Source: Acidobacteriota bacterium
Lineage (GTDB): Bacteria > Acidobacteriota > Terriglobia > Bryobacterales > Bryobacteraceae
NCBI GenBank assembly: GCA_029776225.1
Contig: JAKOTR010000004.1
Coordinates: forward strand, 1 to 64,000
Length of the DNA: 64,000 bases
Direction: 5' to 3'
Positions 9,045 to 16,822 of the stretch are shown in pieces. Each line of letters starts with the position of its first letter. The first letter of the stretch is position 1. Both the position numbers and the translations under genes were made by a program. The notes under the pieces are model-generated. The model had not been told where the DNA came from and made no database searches. It worked only from the letters and a program-made list of their open reading frames with translations.

Positions 9045-9652
9045 ACGAAGCGCTCGCGCTGATTGAGATCGGAGGATGGTCGCCCGGCATGGTCGTGCTC
9101 GACGCCATGGAAAAGGCGGCCCGCGTCCGGCTGCTGCAAACCGAGCTGAACGACAGCCCCGGTGTGTGCCTGAAGCTGCACGGGCCGGTGGCGGACGTCG
9201 AAGCCGCTGCGCGCGCGGCCCAGGACATCGCAAAAGCCATGCACGTCCCGGTTATCGCGCACGTGATTCCCGCGCCTTCGCCGCTCTCCCGGGCGGCTTA
9301 CCAGGCGGCGCCGGACTACAACCCTCTCATCGAGCAGCCAAGCGTGCAAAACCCGGAGAGACAGATGGACAACCAACCGCAGGCATCCTTCGCTGTCGGA
9401 CTGATCGAGACACAAGGCTTTACCGCCGTTTTCGAAGCGATTGACACCGCACTGAAGACCGCCGCCGTGGAGGTGCTGGCCCGCGAAAAGCTGGGCGGCG
9501 GCTACATTACCGTGCTCATCAAGGGCGATGTCGCCGCGGTGCGCGCCGCCATCGACGCCGGCAAGGCCAAGGTGGAAGGGCTCGGCAGGCTCATCGCCGC
9601 CCACGTCATCCCCAGCCCGAGCCAGGGCGTGCTGTCGCTGCTGCCCAAGTAG
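9041..9652 (+). CDS. tandem-domain bacterial microcompartment (BMC-T type) shell protein
   Basis: About 203 residues holding two BMC domains. The second is canonical: [20 protein letters not shown], then [20 protein letters not shown] and HVIPSPSQ. The first is more diverged but begins with the family signature [14 protein letters not shown]. That signature lies upstream of the first ATG (9089), so the ATG start would cut the first domain. The only in-frame initiator that restores it is CTG at 9041, which overlaps the aldolase TGA (CTGA) and has AGAGGGG 6 nt upstream. Two-domain BMC proteins form trimeric pseudohexamers in shell facets. No other shell gene is in the window. Confidence 0.82.
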   Translation: MNEALALIEIGGWSPGMVVLDAMEKAARVRLLQTELNDSPGVCLKLHGPVADVEAAARAAQDIAKAMHVPVIAHVIPAPSPLSRAAYQAAPDYNPLIEQPSVQNPERQMDNQPQASFAVGLIETQGFTAVFEAIDTALKTAAVEVLAREKLGGGYITVLIKGDVAAVRAAIDAGKAKVEGLGRLIAAHVIPSPSQGVLSLLPK

Positions 9653-9673
9653 GCGTTTTTCTCCGTTGAGCAG

Positions 9674-10489
9674 CTACGCTGCGGCGGACGGCTTGCGCGC
9701 CACCAGCGAGATTGCCGAGAGGTGATCCCCGAAGCTGCGGAAGAGCCCGCGCATCTCCCGCACGCGGGCGCGGGCTTCACCGTCCCGAATCATGTTGAAC
9801 AAGATTTTCAGGGTGCGGCGAAGGCCTTCGTCGCGCAGCACGCGGCGGGGTTCAAGCAGATGCATGGGCGCACGCGCCTCCCATTCGACAATGAAGCCGC
9901 ATTCCTCCAGCAGAGCCCGCCAGCCCGGCGACGTCAGCAGCCTGACGCCTACGTGAATGCTCAGCGACATGCGCCGCTCCATTTCCTTCAGAACGGAGGC
10001 GGGAAGGTCGTCGGGAACCGCGCAGAGTTCGTGGATGCCGTACCGCCCGCCTGGCCGCAGCAGACGAAAGGCTTCCTGCACGATCCGGCGCTTCTGCTCG
10101 GGAGTCTGCATGGAAAGCATGGCCTCGCCGTAAAGCGCACTGGCGCAGGCGGATGGCAGGCCGGTGCGCTCGGCCGTTGCGTTCAGACACTTTGCACTGG
10201 CGGGCAGCCATCGCCGCATCCGTTCGGCGGCCCCGGCGTCCTGCTCCACTGCGGTGTACGTCCGGGGATTGCGCGCGAGCACGGCACGAGCCGTCAGTCC
10301 CAGCCCCGGCGCGAACTCCACGACGTCGTCTTGCGGTGTGATGTTCAGCGCGGCCAGCATGCGGCCGGTCAGCTCGACGCCGCCCGGCCGGAGAACGCAT
10401 TTGCCGAGCCGGGCCAGCAGCCAGTGTCCGGGCATTCTGGCCGTTGCGGGCATCCGGCCGGCGGTGGATGGCAGAGCATGAGCACTCAT
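9674..10489 (-). CDS. class I SAM-dependent methyltransferase, divergent from nnrS
   Basis: A 271-residue soluble methyltransferase. The SAM site is VVEFAPGLGLTARAVL followed by an acidic YTAVEQD strand end, with a later RLLRPGGRYGIHEL motif. The substrate is not evident. It is transcribed divergently from nnrS. A near-perfect 11-1-11 inverted repeat lies 20 bp upstream of its ATG, so it is probably co-regulated with nnrS by an Rrf2/NsrR-type repressor (inference). It is convergent with the BMC gene, 21 bp away. Confidence 0.8.
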   Translation of the reverse strand: MSAHALPSTAGRMPATARMPGHWLLARLGKCVLRPGGVELTGRMLAALNITPQDDVVEFAPGLGLTARAVLARNPRTYTAVEQDAGAAERMRRWLPASAKCLNATAERTGLPSACASALYGEAMLSMQTPEQKRRIVQEAFRLLRPGGRYGIHELCAVPDDLPASVLKEMERRMSLSIHVGVRLLTSPGWRALLEECGFIVEWEARAPMHLLEPRRVLRDEGLRRTLKILFNMIRDGEARARVREMRGLFRSFGDHLSAISLVARKPSAAA

Positions 10490-10508
10490 CGATAGTCCCT
10501 CCGAGTTC

Positions 10509-10531
10509 TAAATGCAACTAAGTTGCATCTA
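10509..10531. promoter_or_regulatory. NsrR/Rrf2-like operator (11-1-11 inverted repeat)
   Basis: The half-sites TAAATGCAACT (10509-10519) and AGTTGCATCTA (10521-10531) flank a central A at 10520. The inner 8 bp on each side are a perfect inverted repeat, and 10 of 11 outer positions match. NsrR, the nitric-oxide-sensing Rrf2 repressor, binds 11-1-11 palindromes built on an AAGATGCATTT-like half-site, and GATGCA is shared here. It sits between a methyltransferase and nnrS, a gene family commonly under NO control. Confidence 0.6.
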
Positions 10532-10566
10532 CTTGCCCAGCATAGCCCCGCGCCCCCGCAACCGGC

Positions 10567-10587
10567 TGTGACTCCGGTCACGTGACC
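10567..10587. promoter_or_regulatory. candidate CRP/FNR-family site and GGTCACGTGACC palindrome
   Basis: TGTGA (10567-10571) and TCACG (10578-10582) are spaced by 6 bp, one mismatch from the CRP-type pattern TGTGA-N6-TCACA. An overlapping perfect 12-bp palindrome GGTCACGTGACC runs 10576-10587. The sites overlap a possible GTG start (10582) of nnrS, which argues for the downstream ATG at 10633. Confidence 0.35.
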
Positions 10588-10632
10588 CAGGTCACCGACC
10601 CCATCGCCGCATCCGCACGAAACTGGTATCAG

Positions 10633-11925
10633 ATGACACATCCAGACACATTGAGGGAACACGAGCTTGCGCTTCAGCGCGCCGTGACCGTGTGGATCGC
10701 CACCGGGCTGGCGTTCATGCTTCTGCCCGGTACCTTTCTCGGCGTCTGGAACCTGATCGGCATCTCGGGCCAGCAGTCGGCCGCCGAGATCGATCCGGCC
10801 TGGCTCCAGGCCCACGGCCACGCGCAAATGTTCGGATGGATCGGAACGTTCATTCTGGGAATCGGGTTCTACTCGCTGTCGAAGATGGCGGGGGCAGGCC
10901 GCATCGCGGTCCGCCACGCATGGCTCAGTTGGGCGCTGTGGACTGCGGGCGTGGCGCTGCGCTGGGCAACGAACCTGTGGCATTGGGAATGGCGCTTGAT
11001 GCTGCCGCTTTCGGCGGTTCTGGAACTTGCGGGTTTCATCCGATTTTTCCTGACGGTGAGCGGCCACAAGGCCGAAGGGCCTCCCTCCAAAATGGCCATG
11101 TGGATGCGCCTGGTCATCGCGGGCAGCATAGCGTTCCTGCTGGCGTTGATCGCCAACCTCGGCGTCACGATTGCGAATTCGCTCTCCGGCGCCAGCCCCG
11201 CGATTCCGCACGAGCGAAACCAGGCGCTGCTCGCGCTGATTCTCTGGGGATTCCCGGTGCTCAGCATCTGGGGTTTCAGCGCGCGGTGGCTGCCCGTTTT
11301 CCTGGGACTGAAGGCGCCTGAAGACCGCCAACTGAAAGCCGCGCTGGCGCTGAACGCGGCGGCCATCGTTGCGGCGGCGGGCGGTTGGTGGCTGGCCGGG
11401 ACGACGCTTTTCTTGCTGGGCGCCGGCGCAGCCGCGGCGGGATTGCACGTGTTCAGCCCACCCGAAAATCCGCCTAAGATCAACGGAGTGCACTCGACGT
11501 TTCCGGCGTTTGTGCGGATCGCTTACGGCTGGGTCCTCGTCTCGGCGGTAATCGGGGTGGCGGCGGCGCTGTGGGACCATGCGGGAGGGCTCTGGGGAGC
11601 TTCGCGGCACGCCCTCACGGTCGGCTTCATTTCAACGATGGTGTTCGCCATCGGGCAACGGGTTCTGCCCGCGTTCTGCGGAATGCGCGTGCTGTTCAGT
11701 CCCAGGCTGATGTTTGCGGCTCTGGCGCCGCTCAGTGCGGGCTGCGCGCTGCGGGTGATCTCCGAAATCTGCGCTTACGAAGGCTACGCGCCTTCGCTAT
11801 GGCCGTTGCTGCCGCTCTCGGCGGTGATCGAGATGACCGCCTTTACGCTGTTTGCTGCCAACCTGGCGCTGACGCTGCTCCAGCCCCCGGCACACTTGAA
11901 GCACGCGAAGCACGCGACGGCATAG
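10633..11925 (+). CDS. nnrS: NnrS-family haem/copper membrane protein (nitric oxide stress)
   Basis: A polytopic inner-membrane protein of about 430 residues with roughly 12 hydrophobic segments. The NnrS hallmark HGHAQMFGWIGTFILGIGFY lies in an early segment, and a later AIGQRVLPAFCG motif also fits the family. NnrS proteins are membrane haem/copper proteins linked to resistance to NO and to iron-nitrosyl stress. The alternative GTG start at 10582 would add 17 residues but falls inside a palindromic regulatory site, so I prefer ATG 10633 (MTHPDTLREHEL). The upstream NsrR-like operator supports NO-responsive control. Confidence 0.85.
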   Translation: MTHPDTLREHELALQRAVTVWIATGLAFMLLPGTFLGVWNLIGISGQQSAAEIDPAWLQAHGHAQMFGWIGTFILGIGFYSLSKMAGAGRIAVRHAWLSWALWTAGVALRWATNLWHWEWRLMLPLSAVLELAGFIRFFLTVSGHKAEGPPSKMAMWMRLVIAGSIAFLLALIANLGVTIANSLSGASPAIPHERNQALLALILWGFPVLSIWGFSARWLPVFLGLKAPEDRQLKAALALNAAAIVAAAGGWWLAGTTLFLLGAGAAAAGLHVFSPPENPPKINGVHSTFPAFVRIAYGWVLVSAVIGVAAALWDHAGGLWGASRHALTVGFISTMVFAIGQRVLPAFCGMRVLFSPRLMFAALAPLSAGCALRVISEICAYEGYAPSLWPLLPLSAVIEMTAFTLFAANLALTLLQPPAHLKHAKHATA

Positions 11926-11942
11926 GCTCCGGGCGCCGGCCG

Positions 11943-13031
11943 TCACTCGATCCGGTTCTGCACGCCCATGTTGTAGGTGAAGGTGAACTGGAGACGCACC
12001 TCGGAGCCGGGAAACTCCGCTGGAAGCGGCGGAAAGGGCGTCGATGCGCTGATGCCGGCGACGGCGGCGCGGTCCAGCGCCTCAGTCCCCGATGGCGTGG
12101 CGATCACGAGCCTGGGCACGGTGCCGTCGCGGGCGATGGCGAACTGGATCTGGACGCGGCCCCTGCGGCCCATCCGGGCGCTTTCCGGAATGATCACCAG
12201 CCAGTTGCGCTTGACGGTAGCGAGAATGCGGATCAAATAAGGCTTGAAATCCACGCCCATGGGGTCGCTCAACAACTCCAGCGCGCTCGAGGTGTTGCCG
12301 GGAGAACCGAGCTGACTGAGTCCGCCGCCGAGCCCGCCGCCGCCCGGCAAATCGTAATCGCCCACCACTTGCCCCCCGCCGCCGGAACGAATGGCCGCGC
12401 GAGCCGCTTCCGTGACGGAAGTGCTCGGGGGCGCCAGCCGCCCGGGAGAAAGACCGCGGGGCTGGTAACCGGAGCTGGCCGCGCGCGGCGATTCAAATGC
12501 CAGCTTCGGTTTCTCTTCCGGCTGGATCTGCGGCGGAGGCGGAGGCGGGGGCGTGAGCGGCACGGCGCCCGGTCCGAACGGCAGTGTCCGGGAGTCGGCG
12601 AACCCGGAGGCCGCGATCTGGGGTGGTTCAGCCAGCGGACGCGGAGCGGGCTTGGCTTCGGGAGTTCCCGCCTCGGGACCTCCCGCCTTGCGCTCCCTGG
12701 TGCGCGCCAGCGCGGGCGGCCCCGGCGGCACGGAAATGCGGCGCCGCGCCAGCAGGTCTTCCAGCCCGACTTCCCGCGCCACCGCTCCGCGGTTCGGCTC
12801 TCTTTGCGTCAGAAGCGTAGGCGGCGCCACTAGAGTAGTCACGCTCGCCCGCGCGGGCGGGGGCGGCACCTGCTGGAACGTGCCCGGGGGCGCCAAAAGT
12901 GCCAGAACAAGAAAGGCTGCGTGCAGAAGGAGAGAAACGGCCCAGCTTCCCGCCCGCGACCGTCCCGCGGGTAGTTCCACCAGGAGCCGCAGTCCGGCAT
13001 CGTTCTCACCAGGCTGCACCACCACTTCCAT
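11943..13031 (-). CDS. TonB-family energy transducer
   Basis: A 362-residue protein laid out like TonB. It has a short cytoplasmic N terminus, one membrane segment near residues 29-46 (AVSLLLHAAFLVLALLA), a long proline-rich periplasmic region including a run of eight Pro, and a C-terminal TonB domain. That domain shows GRVQIQFAIARDGTVPRLVI and ALDRAAVAGISASTPFPPLP. It would pass proton-motive energy from an ExbB/ExbD complex to outer-membrane receptors such as the one at 32.0 kb. ExbB/D are not in this window. The ATG lies 4 bp after the stop of the oxidoreductase gene, so the two form an operon. Confidence 0.82.
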   Translation of the reverse strand: MEVVVQPGENDAGLRLLVELPAGRSRAGSWAVSLLLHAAFLVLALLAPPGTFQQVPPPPARASVTTLVAPPTLLTQREPNRGAVAREVGLEDLLARRRISVPPGPPALARTRERKAGGPEAGTPEAKPAPRPLAEPPQIAASGFADSRTLPFGPGAVPLTPPPPPPPQIQPEEKPKLAFESPRAASSGYQPRGLSPGRLAPPSTSVTEAARAAIRSGGGGQVVGDYDLPGGGGLGGGLSQLGSPGNTSSALELLSDPMGVDFKPYLIRILATVKRNWLVIIPESARMGRRGRVQIQFAIARDGTVPRLVIATPSGTEALDRAAVAGISASTPFPPLPAEFPGSEVRLQFTFTYNMGVQNRIE

Positions 13032-13035
13032 CCCT

Positions 13036-13989
13036 CTACATCCAGGCCGCTAAAGACTGCTCGACCCGGCGGGAATGCTCTTCGATCTTATCAAGAATGG
13101 CCAGGGCGGCTTCCAGCGCCGCGTACGCTTCCTCGCCTGTTACCAGAGGCTTTCCGCGCGTTTCCACCGCCTCGCAAAAGGCCTCCAGTTGCAGGCGCAG
13201 CGGCTCCGCCTTCGCCACCGGCAGCATCTTGAAGCCGATCTGCCGGTTTTCGGCCACCTCGAAGACAGCAGCTTCCTGCCGCGCGTAGTCGAGAGAAACA
13301 TATTGACGCGGCTGGAACAGCCTAAGTTTTCGGATCCGCTCCGTGGAGACACGGCTGGCGGTGAGGTTAGCGATGCAGCCTGTGGGAAAAGCCAGGCGCA
13401 CGTTGGCGATATCGACCTTCGGCGAGAGGATCGAGATTCCGGCGGCGCGGATCTCCTCGGGCGGCTGGCCGACCAGGCTGAGCACGATATCGAGGTCGTG
13501 GATCATGAGGTCGAGCACCACGTCGACATCCAGGCTGCGCGGCGTGAAGACGCTCATGCGGTGGATCTCGAAGAAGAGCGGGAGCTTGACCATGCCCCGC
13601 AGCGCAGCGACCGCGGGGTTGAACCGTTCGAGGTGCCCCACCTGCAGCACGCGCGAGTGGGCGCGCGCGGTTTCTATGAGGCGGCGTGCGGAGGCCAGGT
13701 CCGGGGCGATGGGCTTTTCCACCAGCACATCGATCCCGGCTTCGAGCAGCGCGCAACCAACGCCGCAGTGCGCGACTGTGGGAACGGCGACCACCGCGGC
13801 ATCCACGCGCCCCGGCAGGTCTTCCAGGTTCAGCGCGGGGCAGCCGAACTGGCTGGCCGCTTCCCCGGCGCGTGCGGGATCCGTGTCCACCACTGCCGCC
13901 AGCTCCGCCCGCCCGGACTCGCGCACCACGCGCATATGGTTGCGCCCGAACGCGCCCGCTCCCACCACCGCCAAACGAATTTTCGACAA
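13036..13989 (-). CDS. Gfo/Idh/MocA-family NAD(P)-dependent oxidoreductase
   Basis: A 317-residue cytoplasmic enzyme. It has the dinucleotide-binding VVGAGAFGRNHMR at the N terminus, the family EKPIA lysine motif (LVEKPIAPD) and the HDLDIVLSL histidine-containing motif in the catalytic domain. Compact members of this type act on nucleotide or cyclic sugars; some (GnnA-like) oxidise UDP-GlcNAc at C3 for lipid A. That role is only a possibility here. It is the first gene of a two-gene unit with tonB. The divergent neighbour is groS. Confidence 0.83.
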   Translation of the reverse strand: MSKIRLAVVGAGAFGRNHMRVVRESGRAELAAVVDTDPARAGEAASQFGCPALNLEDLPGRVDAAVVAVPTVAHCGVGCALLEAGIDVLVEKPIAPDLASARRLIETARAHSRVLQVGHLERFNPAVAALRGMVKLPLFFEIHRMSVFTPRSLDVDVVLDLMIHDLDIVLSLVGQPPEEIRAAGISILSPKVDIANVRLAFPTGCIANLTASRVSTERIRKLRLFQPRQYVSLDYARQEAAVFEVAENRQIGFKMLPVAKAEPLRLQLEAFCEAVETRGKPLVTGEEAYAALEAALAILDKIEEHSRRVEQSLAAWM

Positions 13990-14056
13990 GATTCCTCCCG
14001 CGGGAACGTAAGAACCCGCTCTACTGATCTTACTGCCGCCACGGCTTCGATGCCCC

Positions 14057-14079
14057 TATAATGGGGTCGAAAGGAGGAT
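14057..14079 (+). promoter_or_regulatory. groS -10 element and Shine-Dalgarno
   Basis: A perfect TATAAT (14057-14062) sits inside CCCC-TATAAT-GGGG. A strong ribosome-binding site AAAGGAGG follows at about 14070-14077, 11 bp before the groS ATG. No convincing -35 box or CIRCE inverted repeat (TTAGCACTC-N9-GAGTGCTAA) is seen. Confidence 0.6.
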
Positions 14080-14088
14080 CTGAATCAT

Positions 14089-14379
14089 ATGAACATTCGC
14101 CCACTTCATGATCGTGTGCTGATCAAACGCATTGAAGAGGAGGAGACCAGAGTCGGCGGTATCATCATTCCCGATACGGCTAAAGAGAAGCCCCAGGAGG
14201 GCGAGGTGATCGCGGTTGGCAACGGGAAATTACTGGAGAACGGCGAACGGGCTCCACTCGATGTCAAACCCGGCGACCGCATCCTGTTCGGCAAGTATTC
14301 CGGCTCGGAAGTCAAAGTAGACGGCCAGGAATACCTGATCGCACGGGAAGACGAAATCCTCGGCGTGCTCACGAAGTAG
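14089..14379 (+). CDS. groS: co-chaperonin GroES
   Basis: A 96-residue protein of normal GroES length starting [19 protein letters not shown]. The mobile loop is [20 protein letters not shown] and the end is [10 protein letters not shown]. It caps the GroEL folding chamber in the cytoplasm. groL is not adjacent: the next gene is an ompH-like chaperone, so the chaperonin operon is split in this genome or the main pair is elsewhere. Confidence 0.97.
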   Translation: MNIRPLHDRVLIKRIEEEETRVGGIIIPDTAKEKPQEGEVIAVGNGKLLENGERAPLDVKPGDRILFGKYSGSEVKVDGQEYLIAREDEILGVLTK

Positions 14380-14454
14380 CGTGATGGCCGCGCCCGGCGT
14401 CGGCTTTTCTGCCCTGTGTTAATCTTGTAAATACATTCTTGGAAGGATTTGCAA

Positions 14455-14979
14455 ATGCTTCTAAACACCTCCACGAAGGTCATTCTGATGGCGGCGGGCG
14501 CGGTCATTTTCTCCGGCGTCGCTGCGGCTCAGGCGAAAATCGCGGTCGTCAATCTGCAGCAGGCGGTCCTCCAGACGGCCGAGATCAAGAAAGCCTCGGC
14601 GGATCTGGAGGCGAAATACAAGCCGAAGCAGGCCGAGATGGAGAAGCTGGAAAAAGAGATTGCCGAAATCCAGCAGAAACTCCAGGCGGGCGCGGGCAAA
14701 CTCACGCCGCAGGCCCAGCAGGAATTGACCCTCGAGGGGCAGCGCAAGCAGCGCGACCTGCAGCGGTTGCAGCAGGACGTCCAGGACGAGTTGAATTACG
14801 AGCGCAACGAAATCCTGCAGAAGAGCGGCCAGCAGATGGCGGAGATTATCAGAAAGCTCGCCGAAGAAAAGCAGTTGGATGTGGTGGTGGACTTCTCGAG
14901 CACTTTGTATATCAAACCCAGCCTGGACCTCACCGCCGAAGCCGTAGCCGCCTACGACAAGGCTTACCCGCCGAAATAA
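14455..14979 (+). CDS. OmpH/Skp-family periplasmic chaperone
   Basis: About 174 residues: a signal peptide (LLNTSTKVILMAAGAVIFSG, cleavage after AAAQA), then KIAVVNLQQAVLQT and a long charged coiled-coil, ending in DVVVDFSSTLYI. This matches Skp/OmpH, trimeric 'jellyfish' holdases that escort unfolded outer-membrane proteins. ATG 14455 has GGAAGGA 7 nt upstream and gives a clean signal peptide; a TTG 6 bp earlier is less likely. Classical Skp genes lie next to bamA/lpxD, but here the neighbours are groS and a small membrane protein. Confidence 0.88.
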   Translation: MLLNTSTKVILMAAGAVIFSGVAAAQAKIAVVNLQQAVLQTAEIKKASADLEAKYKPKQAEMEKLEKEIAEIQQKLQAGAGKLTPQAQQELTLEGQRKQRDLQRLQQDVQDELNYERNEILQKSGQQMAEIIRKLAEEKQLDVVVDFSSTLYIKPSLDLTAEAVAAYDKAYPPK

Positions 14980-15000
14980 CAGTGCGCGAGGGTTAGGTAC

Positions 15001-15462
15001 GTGGCAGGCTTCCTCGAGGAGTACGGAGTCGCCGACGCACGCCGGGCGAGAGTGTTTCGCGCGATCTCAATCTCGGTCCTGGCCATCGTGTTCGGCACCA
15101 TCATCGGGTACTTCGTGCTGCGGACCTGGCCCGCTAAGCGCCAGGTGAACACCTTTCTCGAGGATCTGCGCCGCGGCGATTATCAAGCCGCCTACCGCGA
15201 CTGGGGCTGTGCCGAGGGATGCGACGATTACCCGTACGAAAAGTTTCTCGAGGATTGGGGCCCCAAGGGCGAGTTCGCGGACCCCAGTGGGGCCTCTATC
15301 AAGAGGACCAGCTACTGCAAAAGCGGCGACGTCATCGTCACCATCACTTCCCCCAAAGGCCAGGAAGTTCCCCTGTTCTACCAGCGCAGTAACGGCGCTC
15401 TGGGCTTCGCCCCATGGCCGGTCTGCGATCCTCGCATCCCCGCGCCCGTTGCTGCGCCATAG
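15001..15462 (+). CDS. hypothetical single-pass membrane protein
   Basis: A 153-residue protein that I do not recognise. It has a GTG start and a short soluble N terminus (AGFLEEYGVADARRARVFRA). One transmembrane segment (SISVLAIVFGTIIGYFVL) is followed by a periplasmic domain with four cysteines, two of them in the pair CAEGC. The domain (FLEDLRRGDYQAAYRDWG) resembles DUF4878/NTF2-like membrane-anchored folds, but this is a guess. It lies 21 bp after ompH and is probably co-transcribed. Confidence 0.6.
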   Translation: MAGFLEEYGVADARRARVFRAISISVLAIVFGTIIGYFVLRTWPAKRQVNTFLEDLRRGDYQAAYRDWGCAEGCDDYPYEKFLEDWGPKGEFADPSGASIKRTSYCKSGDVIVTITSPKGQEVPLFYQRSNGALGFAPWPVCDPRIPAPVAAP

Positions 15463-15468
15463 CAGGCA

Positions 15469-16629
15469 TCAGCCGGTATAGGAAATTCGCCAGAGCCTGT
15501 TGCCTCCATCGTCGGAGAGCAGCAGGCTCCCGTCGGGCAACTCCAGCAGGCCCACCGGACGGCCCCAGACTTCAGGCTTGTCTGGCGACAGCATCCACCC
15601 GGTCACGAAATCCACCATGCGGCCACTCGGCTTGCCGTTGCGGAACGGGATAAAGCCTACCGAGTAGCCGACCCGTTTCGACCGGTTCCAGGAGCCGTGA
15701 AACGCGATGAAGGCGCCGCCACGGTACTCGGCCGGGAACTGCTTGCCGGTGTAAAAGATGAAATCCATGGCGGCCATGTGCGCGGGTTCGAGGATGACAT
15801 CGGGCACGATGGTCTTGGCGACCAGATCCGGCCGCTGGCCCTTGTTCCGCGGGTCCTCATTGCTTCCGAGATAGGCATAAGGCCAACCGTAGAAGCCGCC
15901 CTGCTGCACGTGCGTGAAGTAATCCGGGACGAGGTCGTCGCCCAGCCCGTCGCGCTCCTGCACCGTCGCCCAGAGCGTTTCGGTTCCGGGGTACCAGCGC
16001 ATCCCGATCGGGTTGCGCATGCCCGAGGCGAAGATCTCGTGCCCGCTGCCGTCGGGGTTGTAGCGGTTGATGGCGGCGCGGATTGGCGGCTCACCGGGAG
16101 AAACGTTCGACCGCGACCCGACCGCGAGATACATCTTCGTGCCGTCCGGGCTGAACAGAACGTTTCGCGTCCAGTGGCCCGCGCCGGTGAAGCCCAGCGG
16201 AACGATCTCCTTGCCCTCGCCGGCCGTCCTGCTTTTGGCGTCATACGGGTAGCGGCGCAGCGAGGTGGCTTCCGCGACGTAAAGGTCGTTCTTCAGAAAG
16301 GCGAGGCCGAAAGGCCGGTCGAGCCCGCTCAGGATCTTTTTCCGGTTGCCGCCTTCGAGGACATAGACGGCGCCGTCCGGCGCCTCCGCGCTATCGCTGA
16401 GCAGGATTTCCCCCGACGGCCCGAGGGTCATGAACCGTGGCCGCTTGAATCCCTCGGCGAAGACCTCGATCGTGAAGCCCGGGGGGAGCCGCAAGTCCGC
16501 GCCTGCGGGGCGCGGCACGACCTTCGGGGGGTTAACGGCGGAACGTGTGGCATACGGCGGCGGCAGTTGCGCCACCTGCCACACTCCAACCCCAAGGAGA
16601 ACAGCAGCGAAACCCAGTTTCAGTTTCAT
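15469..16629 (-). CDS. secreted sorbosone dehydrogenase-like (PQQ-type soluble glucose dehydrogenase fold) protein
   Basis: A 386-residue protein with a signal peptide (KLGFAAVLLGVGVWQV). It is a beta-propeller of the GSDH/L-sorbosone dehydrogenase family: DLRLPPGFTIEVFAEG, HWTRNVLFSPDGTKMYLAVG, RNPIGMRWYPGTETLW, FIAFHGSWNRSKRVGYSV. Periplasmic members oxidise sugars with PQQ. The RNP-G and HGSW elements fit the family, but PQQ binding is not proven. It is convergent with the small membrane protein (6 bp gap) and divergent from rpmB. Confidence 0.8.
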   Translation of the reverse strand: MKLKLGFAAVLLGVGVWQVAQLPPPYATRSAVNPPKVVPRPAGADLRLPPGFTIEVFAEGFKRPRFMTLGPSGEILLSDSAEAPDGAVYVLEGGNRKKILSGLDRPFGLAFLKNDLYVAEATSLRRYPYDAKSRTAGEGKEIVPLGFTGAGHWTRNVLFSPDGTKMYLAVGSRSNVSPGEPPIRAAINRYNPDGSGHEIFASGMRNPIGMRWYPGTETLWATVQERDGLGDDLVPDYFTHVQQGGFYGWPYAYLGSNEDPRNKGQRPDLVAKTIVPDVILEPAHMAAMDFIFYTGKQFPAEYRGGAFIAFHGSWNRSKRVGYSVGFIPFRNGKPSGRMVDFVTGWMLSPDKPEVWGRPVGLLELPDGSLLLSDDGGNRLWRISYTG

Positions 16630-16758
16630 GGCGAATGGACCTGGAACCCCTCAAGACCCCAGTCTAGGTTCGAAAGCCATGCTGCGCAAGCCGAAAATCG
16701 GCGCGCACCGCGCCGCGCCCGCGGAGATTGACGCGCGGGCTGGCAGTCTCCGCGCCGG

Positions 16759-16788
16759 TTGCGGCCGCCGCAAACGCCCTGTTACAAT
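16759..16788 (+). promoter_or_regulatory. rpmB promoter
   Basis: TTGCGG (16759-16764) and TACAAT (16783-16788), spaced by 18 bp, form a reasonable housekeeping-type promoter. It lies 35 bp upstream of rpmB, whose Shine-Dalgarno is AAGGAGA. Confidence 0.5.
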
Positions 16789-16822
16789 TGAGTTTTCCTA
16801 CCACGATAAGGAGAACCCTTCG

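Noticed and set aside
13990-14088. CIRCE/HrcA operator upstream of groS
   Set aside because: No TTAGCACTC-N9-GAGTGCTAA-like inverted repeat is present; only a -10 box and a Shine-Dalgarno are visible.
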